A DNA stretch of 9,649 nt from Anaerolineales bacterium (lineage in GTDB: Bacteria; Chloroflexota; Anaerolineae; Anaerolineales; UBA4823), in contig JALHTN010000347.1 in the NCBI GenBank assembly GCA_022865865.1, forward strand, positions 1 to 9,649. The letters are read 5' to 3'. The position numbers and the translations under genes are program-made. How positions within the stretch are numbered: the first letter of the stretch is position 1; every line of letters begins with the position of its first letter. This document shows positions 1 to 6,446 of the stretch, piece after piece. The notes below the pieces were generated by a model. It ran no database searches. It saw only the letters and a program-made list of their open reading frames with translations, and was not told the origin of the DNA.

Positions 1-1437
1 GACACCATAAAAATGCTTGAAGGTTTACGGGACCGCTATGAAGCCCACCACAAGGTCCGTTTTTCTGATGAGGCCTTGGTTGCCTCCGCGAAACTCTCCA
101 ACCGATATGTGACCGATCGCCATCTCCCTGACAAAGCCATCGATTTGATGGATGAAGCTGCTGCGAAACTGCGTGTGGCCCTGTATTCACTTCCGCCCGA
201 GTTAAAGGACCTAAAAACCGAATTAGATCGGATAACCGCGGAAGAGGAACATGCGGGTCTGGAGCGCGATTACGAACGAGCTGCAGAGAAAAAGTCCGAA
301 CGACTGCGCCTTGAATCTGAATTCAGCGAACTGCGCGACCGGTGGGAAGCGGAACATGAGCTGGATGAAGTGGTGGATGAACACGATATTGCAGAAGTCG
401 TAGCCCAATGGACAGGTATTCCTATCAGCCAGATGATGGAGACTGAGTCGGAAAAATTGCTGCACATGGAAGAACGGATTCATGAAAATATCATCGGGCA
501 GGATGAGGCAATTCATGCCATTTCGGATGCCATCCGCCGCGCACGTTCGGGTCTCAAAGACCCCAATCGCCCAATTGGTTCGTTCATCTTTATTGGACCT
601 TCCGGGGTGGGCAAAACGGAATTAGCCAAAGCACTGGCGGAATTCATGTTTGATGATTCGGATGCTATCGTGCGCATCGATATGAGTGAATATCGCGAAC
701 AGCACTCTGTTTCCCGGCTCTTCGGTGCACCTCCCGGGTACGTTGGTTACGAAGAGGGTGGCCAGTTAACTGAGGCTGTCCGACGCCGACCCTACCGGGT
801 AGTTTTGTTTGATGAGATCGAAAAAGCCCATCCAGAAGTCTGGAATTCTTTACTGCAGATCCTGGATGATGGGCGTTTGACAGATGGACAAGGGCGGGTG
901 GTAAATTTCCGCCACACGGTCTTGATTATGACCAGCAATCTGGGCACCGAATATATCAACAAGTCAGGTGCGCTGGGTTTCCTGCAGAGTTCTGCTGATA
1001 AAGGTGAACGGGAATCCCATGACAAGATCCAGAAAGCCCTCAAGGACACTTTCCGCCCTGAATTTCTCAACCGGATCGATGAGATTATTACCTTCTCATC
1101 GCTCTCCAAGGAACAAATGCAGCAGATTGTGGACCTGCAGATGGAAGAAATTCGGGAACGCCTATGTGAGCATGATTTGTCGGTCGAGCTTACTCCAGCC
1201 TCGCGCGGGTGGCTGGCGAATGAGGGCTATGACCCAGCTTTTGGCGCCCGGCCTCTACAGCGTGCACTACAAAAATATGTCGAAAGCCCCTTATCGATCA
1301 GCCTATTAAGCGGTGAGTTTAAATCAGGTGATACGATCATCGTTGATGTGGATGAAGAAACTGACCAGCTGGTCTTTCGTCCGGGTGGCGAACCCGTCCC
1401 AGCCGAGAAAATCCAATCCGTAGAAACTCAAGCGTAG
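1..1437 (+). CDS. clpC: ClpC-type AAA+ unfoldase, ATP-binding subunit of Clp protease (5' end outside window)
   Basis: Hsp100/Clp ATPase that unfolds proteins in the cytosol and, in the ClpC branch, feeds them to ClpP. The frame is open from base 1 (D-T-I-K before the first Met at 13), so the gene starts upstream; about 478 residues are present. Numbered from Met at 13, residues 1-60 are the end of the first AAA+ domain ([17 protein letters not shown]). Residues about 60-125 form a short charged helical middle domain, much shorter than the four-helix coiled coil of ClpB. The second AAA+ domain has Walker A GPSGVGKT (195-202), Walker B VVLFDE (263-268) and an Arg-finger region [11 protein letters not shown]. 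An LGF tripeptide at 321-323 sits where ClpA/ClpC carry the ClpP-docking loop, which favours ClpC over ClpB. The C-terminal D2 small domain is complete. A strong terminator follows 29 nt after the stop. Family certain; the ClpC assignment is likely. Confidence 0.88.
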   Translation, partial: DTIKMLEGLRDRYEAHHKVRFSDEALVASAKLSNRYVTDRHLPDKAIDLMDEAAAKLRVALYSLPPELKDLKTELDRITAEEEHAGLERDYERAAEKKSERLRLESEFSELRDRWEAEHELDEVVDEHDIAEVVAQWTGIPISQMMETESEKLLHMEERIHENIIGQDEAIHAISDAIRRARSGLKDPNRPIGSFIFIGPSGVGKTELAKALAEFMFDDSDAIVRIDMSEYREQHSVSRLFGAPPGYVGYEEGGQLTEAVRRRPYRVVLFDEIEKAHPEVWNSLLQILDDGRLTDGQGRVVNFRHTVLIMTSNLGTEYINKSGALGFLQSSADKGERESHDKIQKALKDTFRPEFLNRIDEIITFSSLSKEQMQQIVDLQMEEIRERLCEHDLSVELTPASRGWLANEGYDPAFGARPLQRALQKYVESPLSISLLSGEFKSGDTIIVDVDEETDQLVFRPGGEPVPAEKIQSVETQA

Positions 1438-1465
1438 CTGCGCCATCTAATCCGATACCTTCATG

Positions 1466-1496
1466 ACGCCCCTCAAATTGAGGGGCGTTTTCTTGT
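1466..1496 (+). terminator. Rho-independent terminator after clpC
   Basis: Perfect 10-bp inverted repeat ACGCCCCTCA / TGAGGGGCGT (1466-1475 and 1479-1488) with a 3-nt loop, followed by a T-rich run ending about 1496. It lies 29 nt after the clpC stop and separates clpC from the next unit. Confidence 0.9.
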
Positions 1497-1528
1497 TCAC
1501 CCAGATAGGGTGTGGGTGGCAATTTATT

Positions 1529-1558
1529 TTGAAGATTTGCCAATTTGATTTAGATAAT
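1529..1558 (+). promoter_or_regulatory. Possible sigma-70-type promoter for the CNMP-fold/NifU-like unit
   Basis: TTGAAG (1529-1534) and GATAAT (1553-1558) are separated by 18 nt, with matches of 4/6 and 5/6 to the -35 and -10 consensus. It lies between the clpC terminator and the next gene, leaving a leader of about 110 nt. No other good candidate was seen in the gap. Inference only. Confidence 0.3.
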
Positions 1559-1661
1559 ATTGCTGATAGGACGAATGTCCCAGGGCAGGTGATTTTTGTC
1601 AGTGGTTTGAGGATATTTGCCACTTGGAGATTACTCCTGGAGAGGATACATTGTTAGGACC

Positions 1662-1667
1662 AGAAGG
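1662..1667 (+). promoter_or_regulatory. Shine-Dalgarno site favouring the second ATG (1676)
   Basis: AGAAGG ends 2 nt before the first possible ATG (1670) but 8 nt before the second ATG (1676). Normal spacing therefore points to 1676 as the true start. Confidence 0.6.
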
Positions 1668-1675
1668 TAATGAAA

Positions 1676-2158
1676 ATGCCCCGCGATCTCTTAAAGCAGT
1701 TCCCATTGTTCGATGGTTTTTCCGAAGACCAGATGGGTTTATTGCGTCCTTTATTTGTGCCCAGCGAGTGCCATGCCGGCACGGTTTTGTTTGATCAGGG
1801 TGAGCCCGCGCTTTATTTTTACCTGCTGGTATCTGGCGAAGCTGCCATTCACTACAAGCCCGAGGATGATGAGGACATCATTATCGCCCGCATCAAGCCA
1901 GGTGGGATGATTGGCTGGTCGGCCGTTATCGGACGGCGCAGCTATACTTCAGCAGCCATTTGCACCCAACTCACTGCCCTGCTGCGGGTACGGGGATCGG
2001 ATTTACAGAAATTATGTAAAGAACACCCAGAAACGGGCAACCAATTTGTCGATCGGATGGCAGATGAGGTCGCCCAAAGACTTGAGCACAGCCATCCACA
2101 AGTGTTACAATTGTTGGAGAATGGCTTACGCAACGGAGTTCATCTGGAGGCGAAATAG
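1676..2158 (+). CDS. Cyclic-nucleotide-binding-fold (CRP-like sensor) protein without DNA-binding domain
   Basis: Single CNMP-binding-type beta-barrel domain of 160 residues. The pattern is typical: an N-terminal helix LLKQFPLFDGFSEDQM, then AGTVLFDQGEPALYFYLLVSGEAAI, then a GGMIGWSAV segment and a C-terminal helix. There is no room for the helix-turn-helix found in CRP/FNR regulators. In the phosphate-binding cassette, the Glu of the usual G-E-L is replaced by Trp (G-W-S), and the Arg that holds the phosphate is not found near YTSAAI, so cAMP or cGMP binding is doubtful. No membrane segment. The start is set at 1676 by ribosome-site spacing. The stop directly abuts the NifU-like gene, so the two are almost certainly co-transcribed, perhaps with linked roles in redox or Fe-S biology (inference). 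Ligand unknown. Confidence 0.85.
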   Translation: MPRDLLKQFPLFDGFSEDQMGLLRPLFVPSECHAGTVLFDQGEPALYFYLLVSGEAAIHYKPEDDEDIIIARIKPGGMIGWSAVIGRRSYTSAAICTQLTALLRVRGSDLQKLCKEHPETGNQFVDRMADEVAQRLEHSHPQVLQLLENGLRNGVHLEAK

Positions 2159-2419
2159 GTGATGGTTGCCAACAATAATGTCCCTGAAGCTAGCGATGAA
2201 GAACGCATGCAGGTTCTCATCGACCGACTGAGTGCATATATCGAACAATATCACGGCGGTTCGGTGGAGATGGTGGATTTCGACGGAGAGGTTGTCAAAG
2301 TAAAGCTGGGCGGCGCCTGTTTGGGATGCCCGCTATTACCCAGCACATTGCACGGCTGGGTCGCAGGGACCATCCACCAGTTCTTCCCGGATGTGCAAGT
2401 GGAGTCGGCCGCAGTGTAA
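2159..2419 (+). CDS. NifU C-terminal-domain-like Fe-S cluster scaffold/carrier
   Basis: Protein of 86 residues made only of a NifU C-terminal (Nfu-type) domain, which in known relatives holds or transfers an Fe-S cluster through a CxxC motif. The motif is GGACLGCPLL, with Cys54 and Cys57. Around it are the typical helix (IDRLSAYIEQYHGGSVEMV), the strand pair (FDGEVVKVKLGG) and the end helix and strand (TIHQFFPDVQVE). The usual GACSGCPSS is changed to GACLGCPLL, but both cysteines remain. The frame opens with GTG (2159) followed by ATG (2162). GGAGG at 2146-2150 lies 8 nt from the GTG and 11 nt from the ATG, so GTG was chosen; ATG is possible. There is no gap to the upstream CNMP-fold gene, which points to coupled translation. 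A strong terminator follows. Confidence 0.85.
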   Translation: MMVANNNVPEASDEERMQVLIDRLSAYIEQYHGGSVEMVDFDGEVVKVKLGGACLGCPLLPSTLHGWVAGTIHQFFPDVQVESAAV

Positions 2420-2444
2420 TTTGTATGTGACCTAGGTATGGATA

Positions 2445-2476
2445 AAAAAGGCATCTCATCATCGAGATGCCTTTTT
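2445..2476 (+). terminator. Rho-independent terminator after the NifU-like gene
   Basis: Perfect 13-bp inverted repeat AAAAAGGCATCTC / GAGATGCCTTTTT (2445-2457 and 2464-2476) with a 6-nt loop and a T-run as part of the right arm. Because A-runs and T-runs flank both sides, it could work in either direction. Confidence 0.9.
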
Positions 2477-2488
2477 GGTATCAGGTAA

Positions 2489-2812
2489 ACAGGCGGCACC
2501 GATTTAATCATCATCTACAATTCGGGTCGCTTCAGGATGGCCGGGCGAGGTTCATTAGCCGGATTGTTTGCATATAGAGAGGCGAACGCGATCGTGATGG
2601 AAATGGCCGAAGTAGCCTGGAAAACCAGGAAAGACCTCTTCGTGATCTGTCACGGTGGTCCATTTGATAAGCCAGAAAATGTGGGTAGAGCACTGCTCAA
2701 GATGCCGGGCATTGTGGGCTTCTATGGCGCCTCGAGTGCAGAGCGACTGCCCACCGAGAGGGCAATCACCGCTCAGACGGAGGCTTTTAAAGCGCTTAAA
2801 TTAGCTGCCTAA
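2489..2812 (+). pseudogene. Remnant of a phosphoenolpyruvate-hydrolase-like TIM-barrel gene (5' part and middle deleted)
   Basis: Two conserved blocks of the PEP-hydrolase-like TIM-barrel family (the family also found next to Tm-1-like/UPF0261 domains) lie side by side in one frame. Block one is DLIIIYNSGRFRMAGRGSLA, starting near 2501, continuing through ANAIVMEMA to about 2608. Block two is FVICHGGPFDKPENV...IVGFYGASSAERLPTERAIT and runs to the stop. In full-length members, roughly 275 residues long as I recall, these blocks are separated by well over 100 residues. That middle, holding most of the barrel, is missing, and so is everything before block one. Homology begins just after an in-frame stop at 2486-2488, right behind the previous terminator. 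The first in-frame ATG (2537) lies inside conserved sequence, so a 91-residue product starting there would be an artefact of decay. Function is presumably lost. Confidence 0.75.
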
Positions 2813-2832
2813 TCAATAATCCCCCTGATACA

Positions 2833-2871
2833 AAGCGGATGGCAGAGTGTTTACATGACAGCCATCCGCTT
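2833..2871. terminator. Hairpin between convergent units, possible bidirectional terminator
   Basis: Perfect 11-bp inverted repeat AAGCGGATGGC / GCCATCCGCTT (2833-2843 and 2861-2871) with a 17-nt loop, placed between the plus-strand remnant and the end of the minus-strand ferritin gene. The T-run is short on both strands (TTTG on the minus strand), so efficiency is uncertain. Confidence 0.55.
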
Positions 2872-2902
2872 GATTCATACTCCGGTTGATTCTAAATGCT
2901 GG

Positions 2903-3415
2903 CTATGCCGCCTGGTCTTGACCTTCAGGTACGATGGGGTTGCGGGCTAGAAAATCCTCGACCCACAAGATGTTCTCGCCAGCCCGGTCAACGACTTTCA
3001 GCAAGGTGTCCATGGTTGAGATTTCCTCCAGCTGTTCGCTAACGAACCAGCGCAGGAAATTCTGACCAATATGATCATTTTGTTTGATGGCTAGATCCAT
3101 CAAATTGTTAATCTGTCTGGTGACTTCCACTTCCCAATTCAAGGCGGCCTGGACGGCTTCTTTGGCAGACTGGAAGTCGAACTTGGGTTCTTCAGCAGCG
3201 GGGACGCGCACCTGACCCCCAGCCTCGACGATATAGTGAACAAACTTCATGGCATGCATTTTCTCTTCTTCCGCCTGGCGGTAGAAGAAAGCGGCTAACT
3301 GCGGCAAGCTATCGGAATCGAAATAGGAGGCAATGTTCACATATTGCAAGCAAGCTCCGAACTCACTCCCGACCTGGGCATTCATCGCAGTTTCTAATTC
3401 TTTACTGATTAACAT
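2903..3415 (-). CDS. ftnA: Ferritin (iron storage, ferroxidase)
   Basis: Non-haem ferritin of 170 residues, a four-helix-bundle protein whose 24-mer shell oxidises Fe(II) and stores the mineral in the cytosol. All ferroxidase residues known from E. coli FtnA are present with a shift of one: Glu18, Tyr25, Glu51-x-x-His54, Glu95, Gln128 and Glu131. There are no haem-ligand hints of bacterioferritin. The start is set at ATG 3415 because AAAGGAG (3430-3424) lies 8 nt upstream. An earlier in-frame ATG at 3433 lies just before that ribosome site and would add six residues. The gene follows ggt on the same strand after about 105 nt that contain a possible promoter, so it may be transcribed alone. 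A hairpin lies downstream. Identification is firm. Confidence 0.95.
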   Translation of the reverse strand: MLISKELETAMNAQVGSEFGACLQYVNIASYFDSDSLPQLAAFFYRQAEEEKMHAMKFVHYIVEAGGQVRVPAAEEPKFDFQSAKEAVQAALNWEVEVTRQINNLMDLAIKQNDHIGQNFLRWFVSEQLEEISTMDTLLKVVDRAGENILWVEDFLARNPIVPEGQDQAA

Positions 3416-3423
3416 AGTCTGTT

Positions 3424-3430
3424 CTCCTTT
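3424..3430 (-). promoter_or_regulatory. Shine-Dalgarno site deciding the ferritin start
   Basis: AAAGGAG on the minus strand, 8 nt before ATG 3415. It lies inside the reading frame that would begin at ATG 3433, which argues against the longer form. Confidence 0.8.
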
Positions 3431-3482
3431 CAAGGAAACTTATTGATTTAAATGTTATGGATTAAGCCTTCAAAAATGACCC

Positions 3483-3513
3483 GGCTGATTATAACATGGG
3501 GGGATAATTGGCC
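3483..3513 (-). promoter_or_regulatory. Possible ferritin promoter with overlapping inverted repeat
   Basis: On the minus strand a perfect TATAAT (3493-3488) lies about 70 nt before the ferritin start; the -35 region is poor (TTCGGC at 17-nt spacing). The -10 forms one arm of an inverted repeat, ATTAT / ATAAT flanked by GGC / GCC, around a run of six C. It could be an operator, or a weak terminator of ggt, whose stop is 8 nt upstream. Unproven. Confidence 0.35.
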
Positions 3514-3520
3514 GAACTTA

Positions 3521-5170
3521 TCACAGGCTCATCGCACAGCCATCCGCACGCGGGTCGCTGCCAGCGCAGAGGACTCCACTTTCTGGATCGCGGCGTATGA
3601 TTTGGCCGCGCCCGAAAAGCGCGCGTTCACGACCGCTGATTTTGTTGATATCGTGACCCAGCGCGGATAATTCATCCATTACCTGGGAACGGATCCCTTC
3701 CTCTAAACTGACGCCCCCCCCAGCCTGGCCGTCGGAAATGCAGAATCTGGGCTGGTCGAGGGCTTCCTGGGGATCAAGGTGATCATCCACCATGGAGAGC
3801 ACCACCTGCAGGTGTCCCTGGGGCTGCATGAAGCCACCCATGACACCAAAGCTGGCGTACAATTCCTGGTCGCTGTTACGACCTGGTTGGGTTGCCATAG
3901 CGGGGATGATGGTGTGGTAGGGACGCTTCCCGGGGGCGAGAGCATTGGGGTGCCCCGGGTCTAAACGGAAGTTGTGCCCCCTATTTTGCAAGGAAAAACC
4001 CCAACCAGAAGGAACAATGCCGGTGCCAAAACCCATGTAGTTGCTGTTGATGAATGAGCAGGCGTTCCCCTGGCCATCAACCACGCTGAGATAAACTGTA
4101 TCCGAGCCTGAGGTTGGCGTCCCATAGCGCTGGTCCAGAGTTGCCCGGGATGGGTCGATCAGCTGCCGCCGAGAGGCGGCATAATCTTTAGAAAGCAGAT
4201 GCTCCAAGGGTGCGGGGTTAAATGCCGGATCAGCAACGTACCAGCTGGTGTCTGCAAAAGCCAGCCGCATGGCTTCGATCTCCAGGTGCAGGCGTTCAGC
4301 AGATAATGGTGGTTGAGCTGCGAGATCGTAGCCCTCCAGGATATTTAATCCCAACAGCGCGGCTAATCCCTGGCCGTTGGGGGGGCATTCCCAGATCCGC
4401 AGGCCGCGGTAGGTGGTGCTGATCGGCGTTTCCCAGGTGCTCTGGTGGGTGGCCAGATCAGCCGTGCTCAGACAGCCTCCCGCCTGCTCAACGACCTGCG
4501 CAATAGCTTCAGCGATGGCACCCTGGTAGAAAGCTGCTTTGCCACCCGCAGCTACGGCGCGCAATGTACGAGCCAAACCAGGATTGCGAAAGATCTCGCC
4601 TGCATGCGGGGCACGCCCATCGATGGTTAATTCTGCGCCGCCAGGAGCATTTTTTAGCTGTCGTTCCGCTCCCCGCGACCAGAAATACGCTGTGAGCGGC
4701 GCGACCGGGAATCCTGCCTCTGCCAGGCGGATGGCAGGTGCCAGGACTTGAGACAATTCAAGGCGACCGAGCTCGTCCACCAGGTCACACCACCCGGCGC
4801 CTGCGCCGGGCACGGTGATGGTATAGGGATGAAACGGGGGCAGCTCCCGGGAGAATCCTTCGCTCTGCAGGCGCTCTATTGTTAATGCGGACGGGGCGCG
4901 TCCAGAACCGTTTAAGGCACTCACCTGATGGTCGGCAGCGTTGAAATAGAGGGCGAAACAGTCACCACCAATACCGGTTGAGGTGGGTTCGGTGACGTTC
5001 AGCGCAGCGGCAGCGGCTACTGCTGCATCCGCGGCGTTGCCGCCCTGGCTGAGAATTTCCAAGCCGGCAGCAACCGCCAGGGGTTGGGAAGCCGCAACCA
5101 TACCCCGGGTTCCCATGACTGCAGATCGACGAGAATAAAATGTAGGTTCTTCTTGGTTGGTTGGGGACAT
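3521..5170 (-). CDS. ggt: Gamma-glutamyltransferase family protein (Ntn-hydrolase, likely cytosolic)
   Basis: Protein of 549 residues, the usual length for gamma-glutamyltransferases, which cleave themselves before a Thr and then hydrolyse or transfer gamma-glutamyl groups from glutathione or related amides. Landmarks: VAASQPLAVAAGLEILSQGG (25-44), GGNAADAAVA, TSTGIGGDCFALYF (63-76), NGSGRAP (87-93, expected gamma-glutamyl carboxylate contact), ECPPNGQG (261-268), the self-cleavage site GSD-T at Thr358, PYHTIIPAM (417-425) and GVMGGFMQPQGH (442-453). Predicted chains are 1-357 and 358-549. No signal peptide or membrane helix is seen, unlike the periplasmic E. coli enzyme, so it resembles cytosolic YwrD-like members, whose substrates are poorly known. 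No good ribosome site precedes ATG 5170. It lies 42 nt after the small membrane ORF and is probably in the selD transcript. Confidence 0.92.
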   Translation of the reverse strand: MSPTNQEEPTFYSRRSAVMGTRGMVAASQPLAVAAGLEILSQGGNAADAAVAAAAALNVTEPTSTGIGGDCFALYFNAADHQVSALNGSGRAPSALTIERLQSEGFSRELPPFHPYTITVPGAGAGWCDLVDELGRLELSQVLAPAIRLAEAGFPVAPLTAYFWSRGAERQLKNAPGGAELTIDGRAPHAGEIFRNPGLARTLRAVAAGGKAAFYQGAIAEAIAQVVEQAGGCLSTADLATHQSTWETPISTTYRGLRIWECPPNGQGLAALLGLNILEGYDLAAQPPLSAERLHLEIEAMRLAFADTSWYVADPAFNPAPLEHLLSKDYAASRRQLIDPSRATLDQRYGTPTSGSDTVYLSVVDGQGNACSFINSNYMGFGTGIVPSGWGFSLQNRGHNFRLDPGHPNALAPGKRPYHTIIPAMATQPGRNSDQELYASFGVMGGFMQPQGHLQVVLSMVDDHLDPQEALDQPRFCISDGQAGGGVSLEEGIRSQVMDELSALGHDINKISGRERALFGRGQIIRRDPESGVLCAGSDPRADGCAMSL

Positions 5171-5212
5171 AGTCTGTTATGGGTGATTGTGATGAGATGA
5201 GTTGCTAACTGG

Positions 5213-5359
5213 CTATTCGAACTTCTTCAGGAAATTGAAATTTTGTTCGATTATTTTAAGGTGATTGTTGATTTGAACCACAACTACCAGCGTGAAAAGT
5301 GGGATCGCCAGGTAAACGAGAAAAATAATCAGAATAAAAAGTAACTCTATTGTGCCCAT
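5213..5359 (-). CDS. Small single-helix membrane protein (unknown)
   Basis: ORF of 48 residues between selD and ggt on the same strand. Residues about 4-29 are one long hydrophobic stretch (IELLFILIIFLVYLAIPLFT and on through LVVVV), followed by a mixed-charge tail NNHLKIIEQNFNFLKKFE, so a single-pass membrane protein is predicted. I do not recognise the family; it is not a TatA (no FGP hinge). ATG 5359 lies 19 nt after the selD stop. A longer frame from 5422 would overlap the end of selD and its extra residues look like out-of-frame selD sequence. The ribosome site is weak (AAGGTG, 11 nt upstream). Its place in a tight gene row and its protein-like composition support it, but this is not certain. 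Confidence 0.5.
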   Translation of the reverse strand: MGTIELLFILIIFLVYLAIPLFTLVVVVQINNHLKIIEQNFNFLKKFE

Positions 5360-5378
5360 TTCCCGATATTCACCTTGT

Positions 5379-6443
5379 TCAAATAATGACTTCGATAGTC
5401 TCTCCTGGGACAACTTCGCCAACTTCCCATAAAGCCTGCTCTACTTCCTTGGCCCTTGCCATTAGGGGTTGCACCTTTTCGGGAGAGACGGATAATAAAA
5501 GCCCACCGCTGGTCTGGGCATCAAACAGCAGCATTTGAGAGGGCTCATCGATCTGGGAGGCAAAATTGACGTGGGAACCAAAAAATGCCCGGTTGTCGAG
5601 CGATCCACCAGGGAAGATCCACTCCTGAGCGTATTTCCGAGCGCCGCTGAGGATGGGGATATCCCCAAAACGGAAACGCAATCCAACTCCAGATGCCTGC
5701 GCCAATTCGTAGCCATGACCCAGGAGGCTGAAACCAGTGATATCGGTGCCAGCATGCACTGCGAACTCCAACGCCAGTTCGGCAGCTGTTCTGTTGAGGC
5801 GCTTCATCCAATCCACCACTGCAGCTAAATCTTTGGGATCAGCCTTACCATTCTTGAGGGCGGTGGTTGTGGTGCCAAAGCCCAGCGGTTTACTTAATAC
5901 GAGCTTATCACCGACTCTGGCACCTTTTTTGGTGATCATGTTTGCGGGGTTAAGAAAACCAATGGCGATCAGACCATACTTGGGCTCTTTATCCTGAACG
6001 GTATGCCCACCAGCGATGACCACCCCGGCCTCAAGCGCTTTTTCTGCTCCGCCGCGTAAAATCTCGGCGGAGATATCCACTGGCAAATCGGGAGGTAAAG
6101 CGGCGATATTGAGGGCCATAAATGGTTTACCACCCATGGCGTAGATATCAGATAAGCTGTTAGCAGCCGCAATGGCGCCGTAATCGTAAGGGTCGTCGAC
6201 CACCGGGGTGAAGAAATCGGTGGTCACCACCAGGGCGCGATCGTCATCCAGGCGCCAGACAGCCGCGTCATCCGCTTCTCCGAGCCCGACGAGCAGGTCG
6301 GGATAATCAGCGGGTTGGAAGATGCCTTCTAGGGGGCGCAGGACCTGCGCCAGCGTTTCTGCATTGAGCTTCGACGCTCAACCGGCACAGCTGGAGAGGC
6401 TGGTCAAGCGGATCTGGCGTCCCGAGGGTGGATTTTCGGACAT
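5379..6443 (-). CDS. selD: Selenide, water dikinase (selenophosphate synthetase), a selenocysteine-containing form
   Basis: SelD makes selenophosphate from selenide and ATP, the selenium donor for selenocysteine and selenouridine. The frame runs from ATG 6443 to TGA 5381-5379 (354 residues; E. coli has 347) if TGA at 6380-6378 is read as selenocysteine. Around it reads IRLTSLSSCAGUASKL: Sec22 and Lys25 match the catalytic Cys17 and Lys20 of E. coli SelD. Both sides of the TGA are clearly SelD: LLVGLGEADDAAV before position 62, Asp76 in TTDFFTPVVDDP, Asp99 in NSLSDIYAMGGKP and Asp234 in GTDITGFSLLGHG are the expected Mg/ATP residues. A SECIS-like hairpin lies downstream of the TGA. Starting at GTG 6230 would lose residues 1-71 with the active site. 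The start is 3 nt after the SPFH stop (TAA-ATA-ATG), so coupled translation is likely. Confidence 0.93.
6335..6351 (-). promoter_or_regulatory. Bacterial SECIS element within selD
   Basis: On the minus strand GGCGCAG / CTGCGCC forms a perfect 7-bp stem around GTC, or a 6-bp stem with loop GGTCC. The GGUC loop follows the UGA by 32 nt. The core GCAGGUC is the same as in the apical loop of the E. coli fdhF SECIS as I recall it, and the distance fits the range accepted for bacterial SECIS elements (about 16-37 nt, from memory). This is where SelB would bind. Confidence 0.8.
6378..6380 (-). other. selD: In-frame UGA read as selenocysteine (Sec22 of SelD)
   Basis: TGA on the minus strand interrupts an otherwise open selD frame exactly at the catalytic Cys/Sec position (C-A-G-U-A-S-K). 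Conserved SelD sequence continues on both sides. Confidence 0.9.
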
Positions 6444-6446
6444 TAT

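Noticed and set aside
223..516. 97-residue minus-strand frame within clpC
   Set aside because: Antisense shadow of a conserved AAA+ protein gene with no features of its own.
1463..1657. 64-residue plus-strand frame after clpC
   Set aside because: It starts inside the terminator hairpin and has no recognisable protein features. The region is better read as terminator plus promoter.
3416..3433. Six-residue N-terminal extension of ferritin from ATG 3433
   Set aside because: The extension overlaps the AAAGGAG ribosome site that serves ATG 3415, and ferritins normally begin a few residues before the first helix, as the 3415 start gives.
3703..3730. Run of C bases near 3711-3721 in ggt as a possible frameshift
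   Set aside because: The minus-strand frame stays open through it, encoding GQAGGGVSLEEG, and both sides match the gamma-glutamyltransferase family.
5379..6230. SelD starting at GTG 6230 as a complete 283-residue protein
   Set aside because: It would lack the catalytic Cys/Sec and Lys and the first Mg-binding Asp. Conserved SelD sequence continues upstream through a TGA to ATG 6443.
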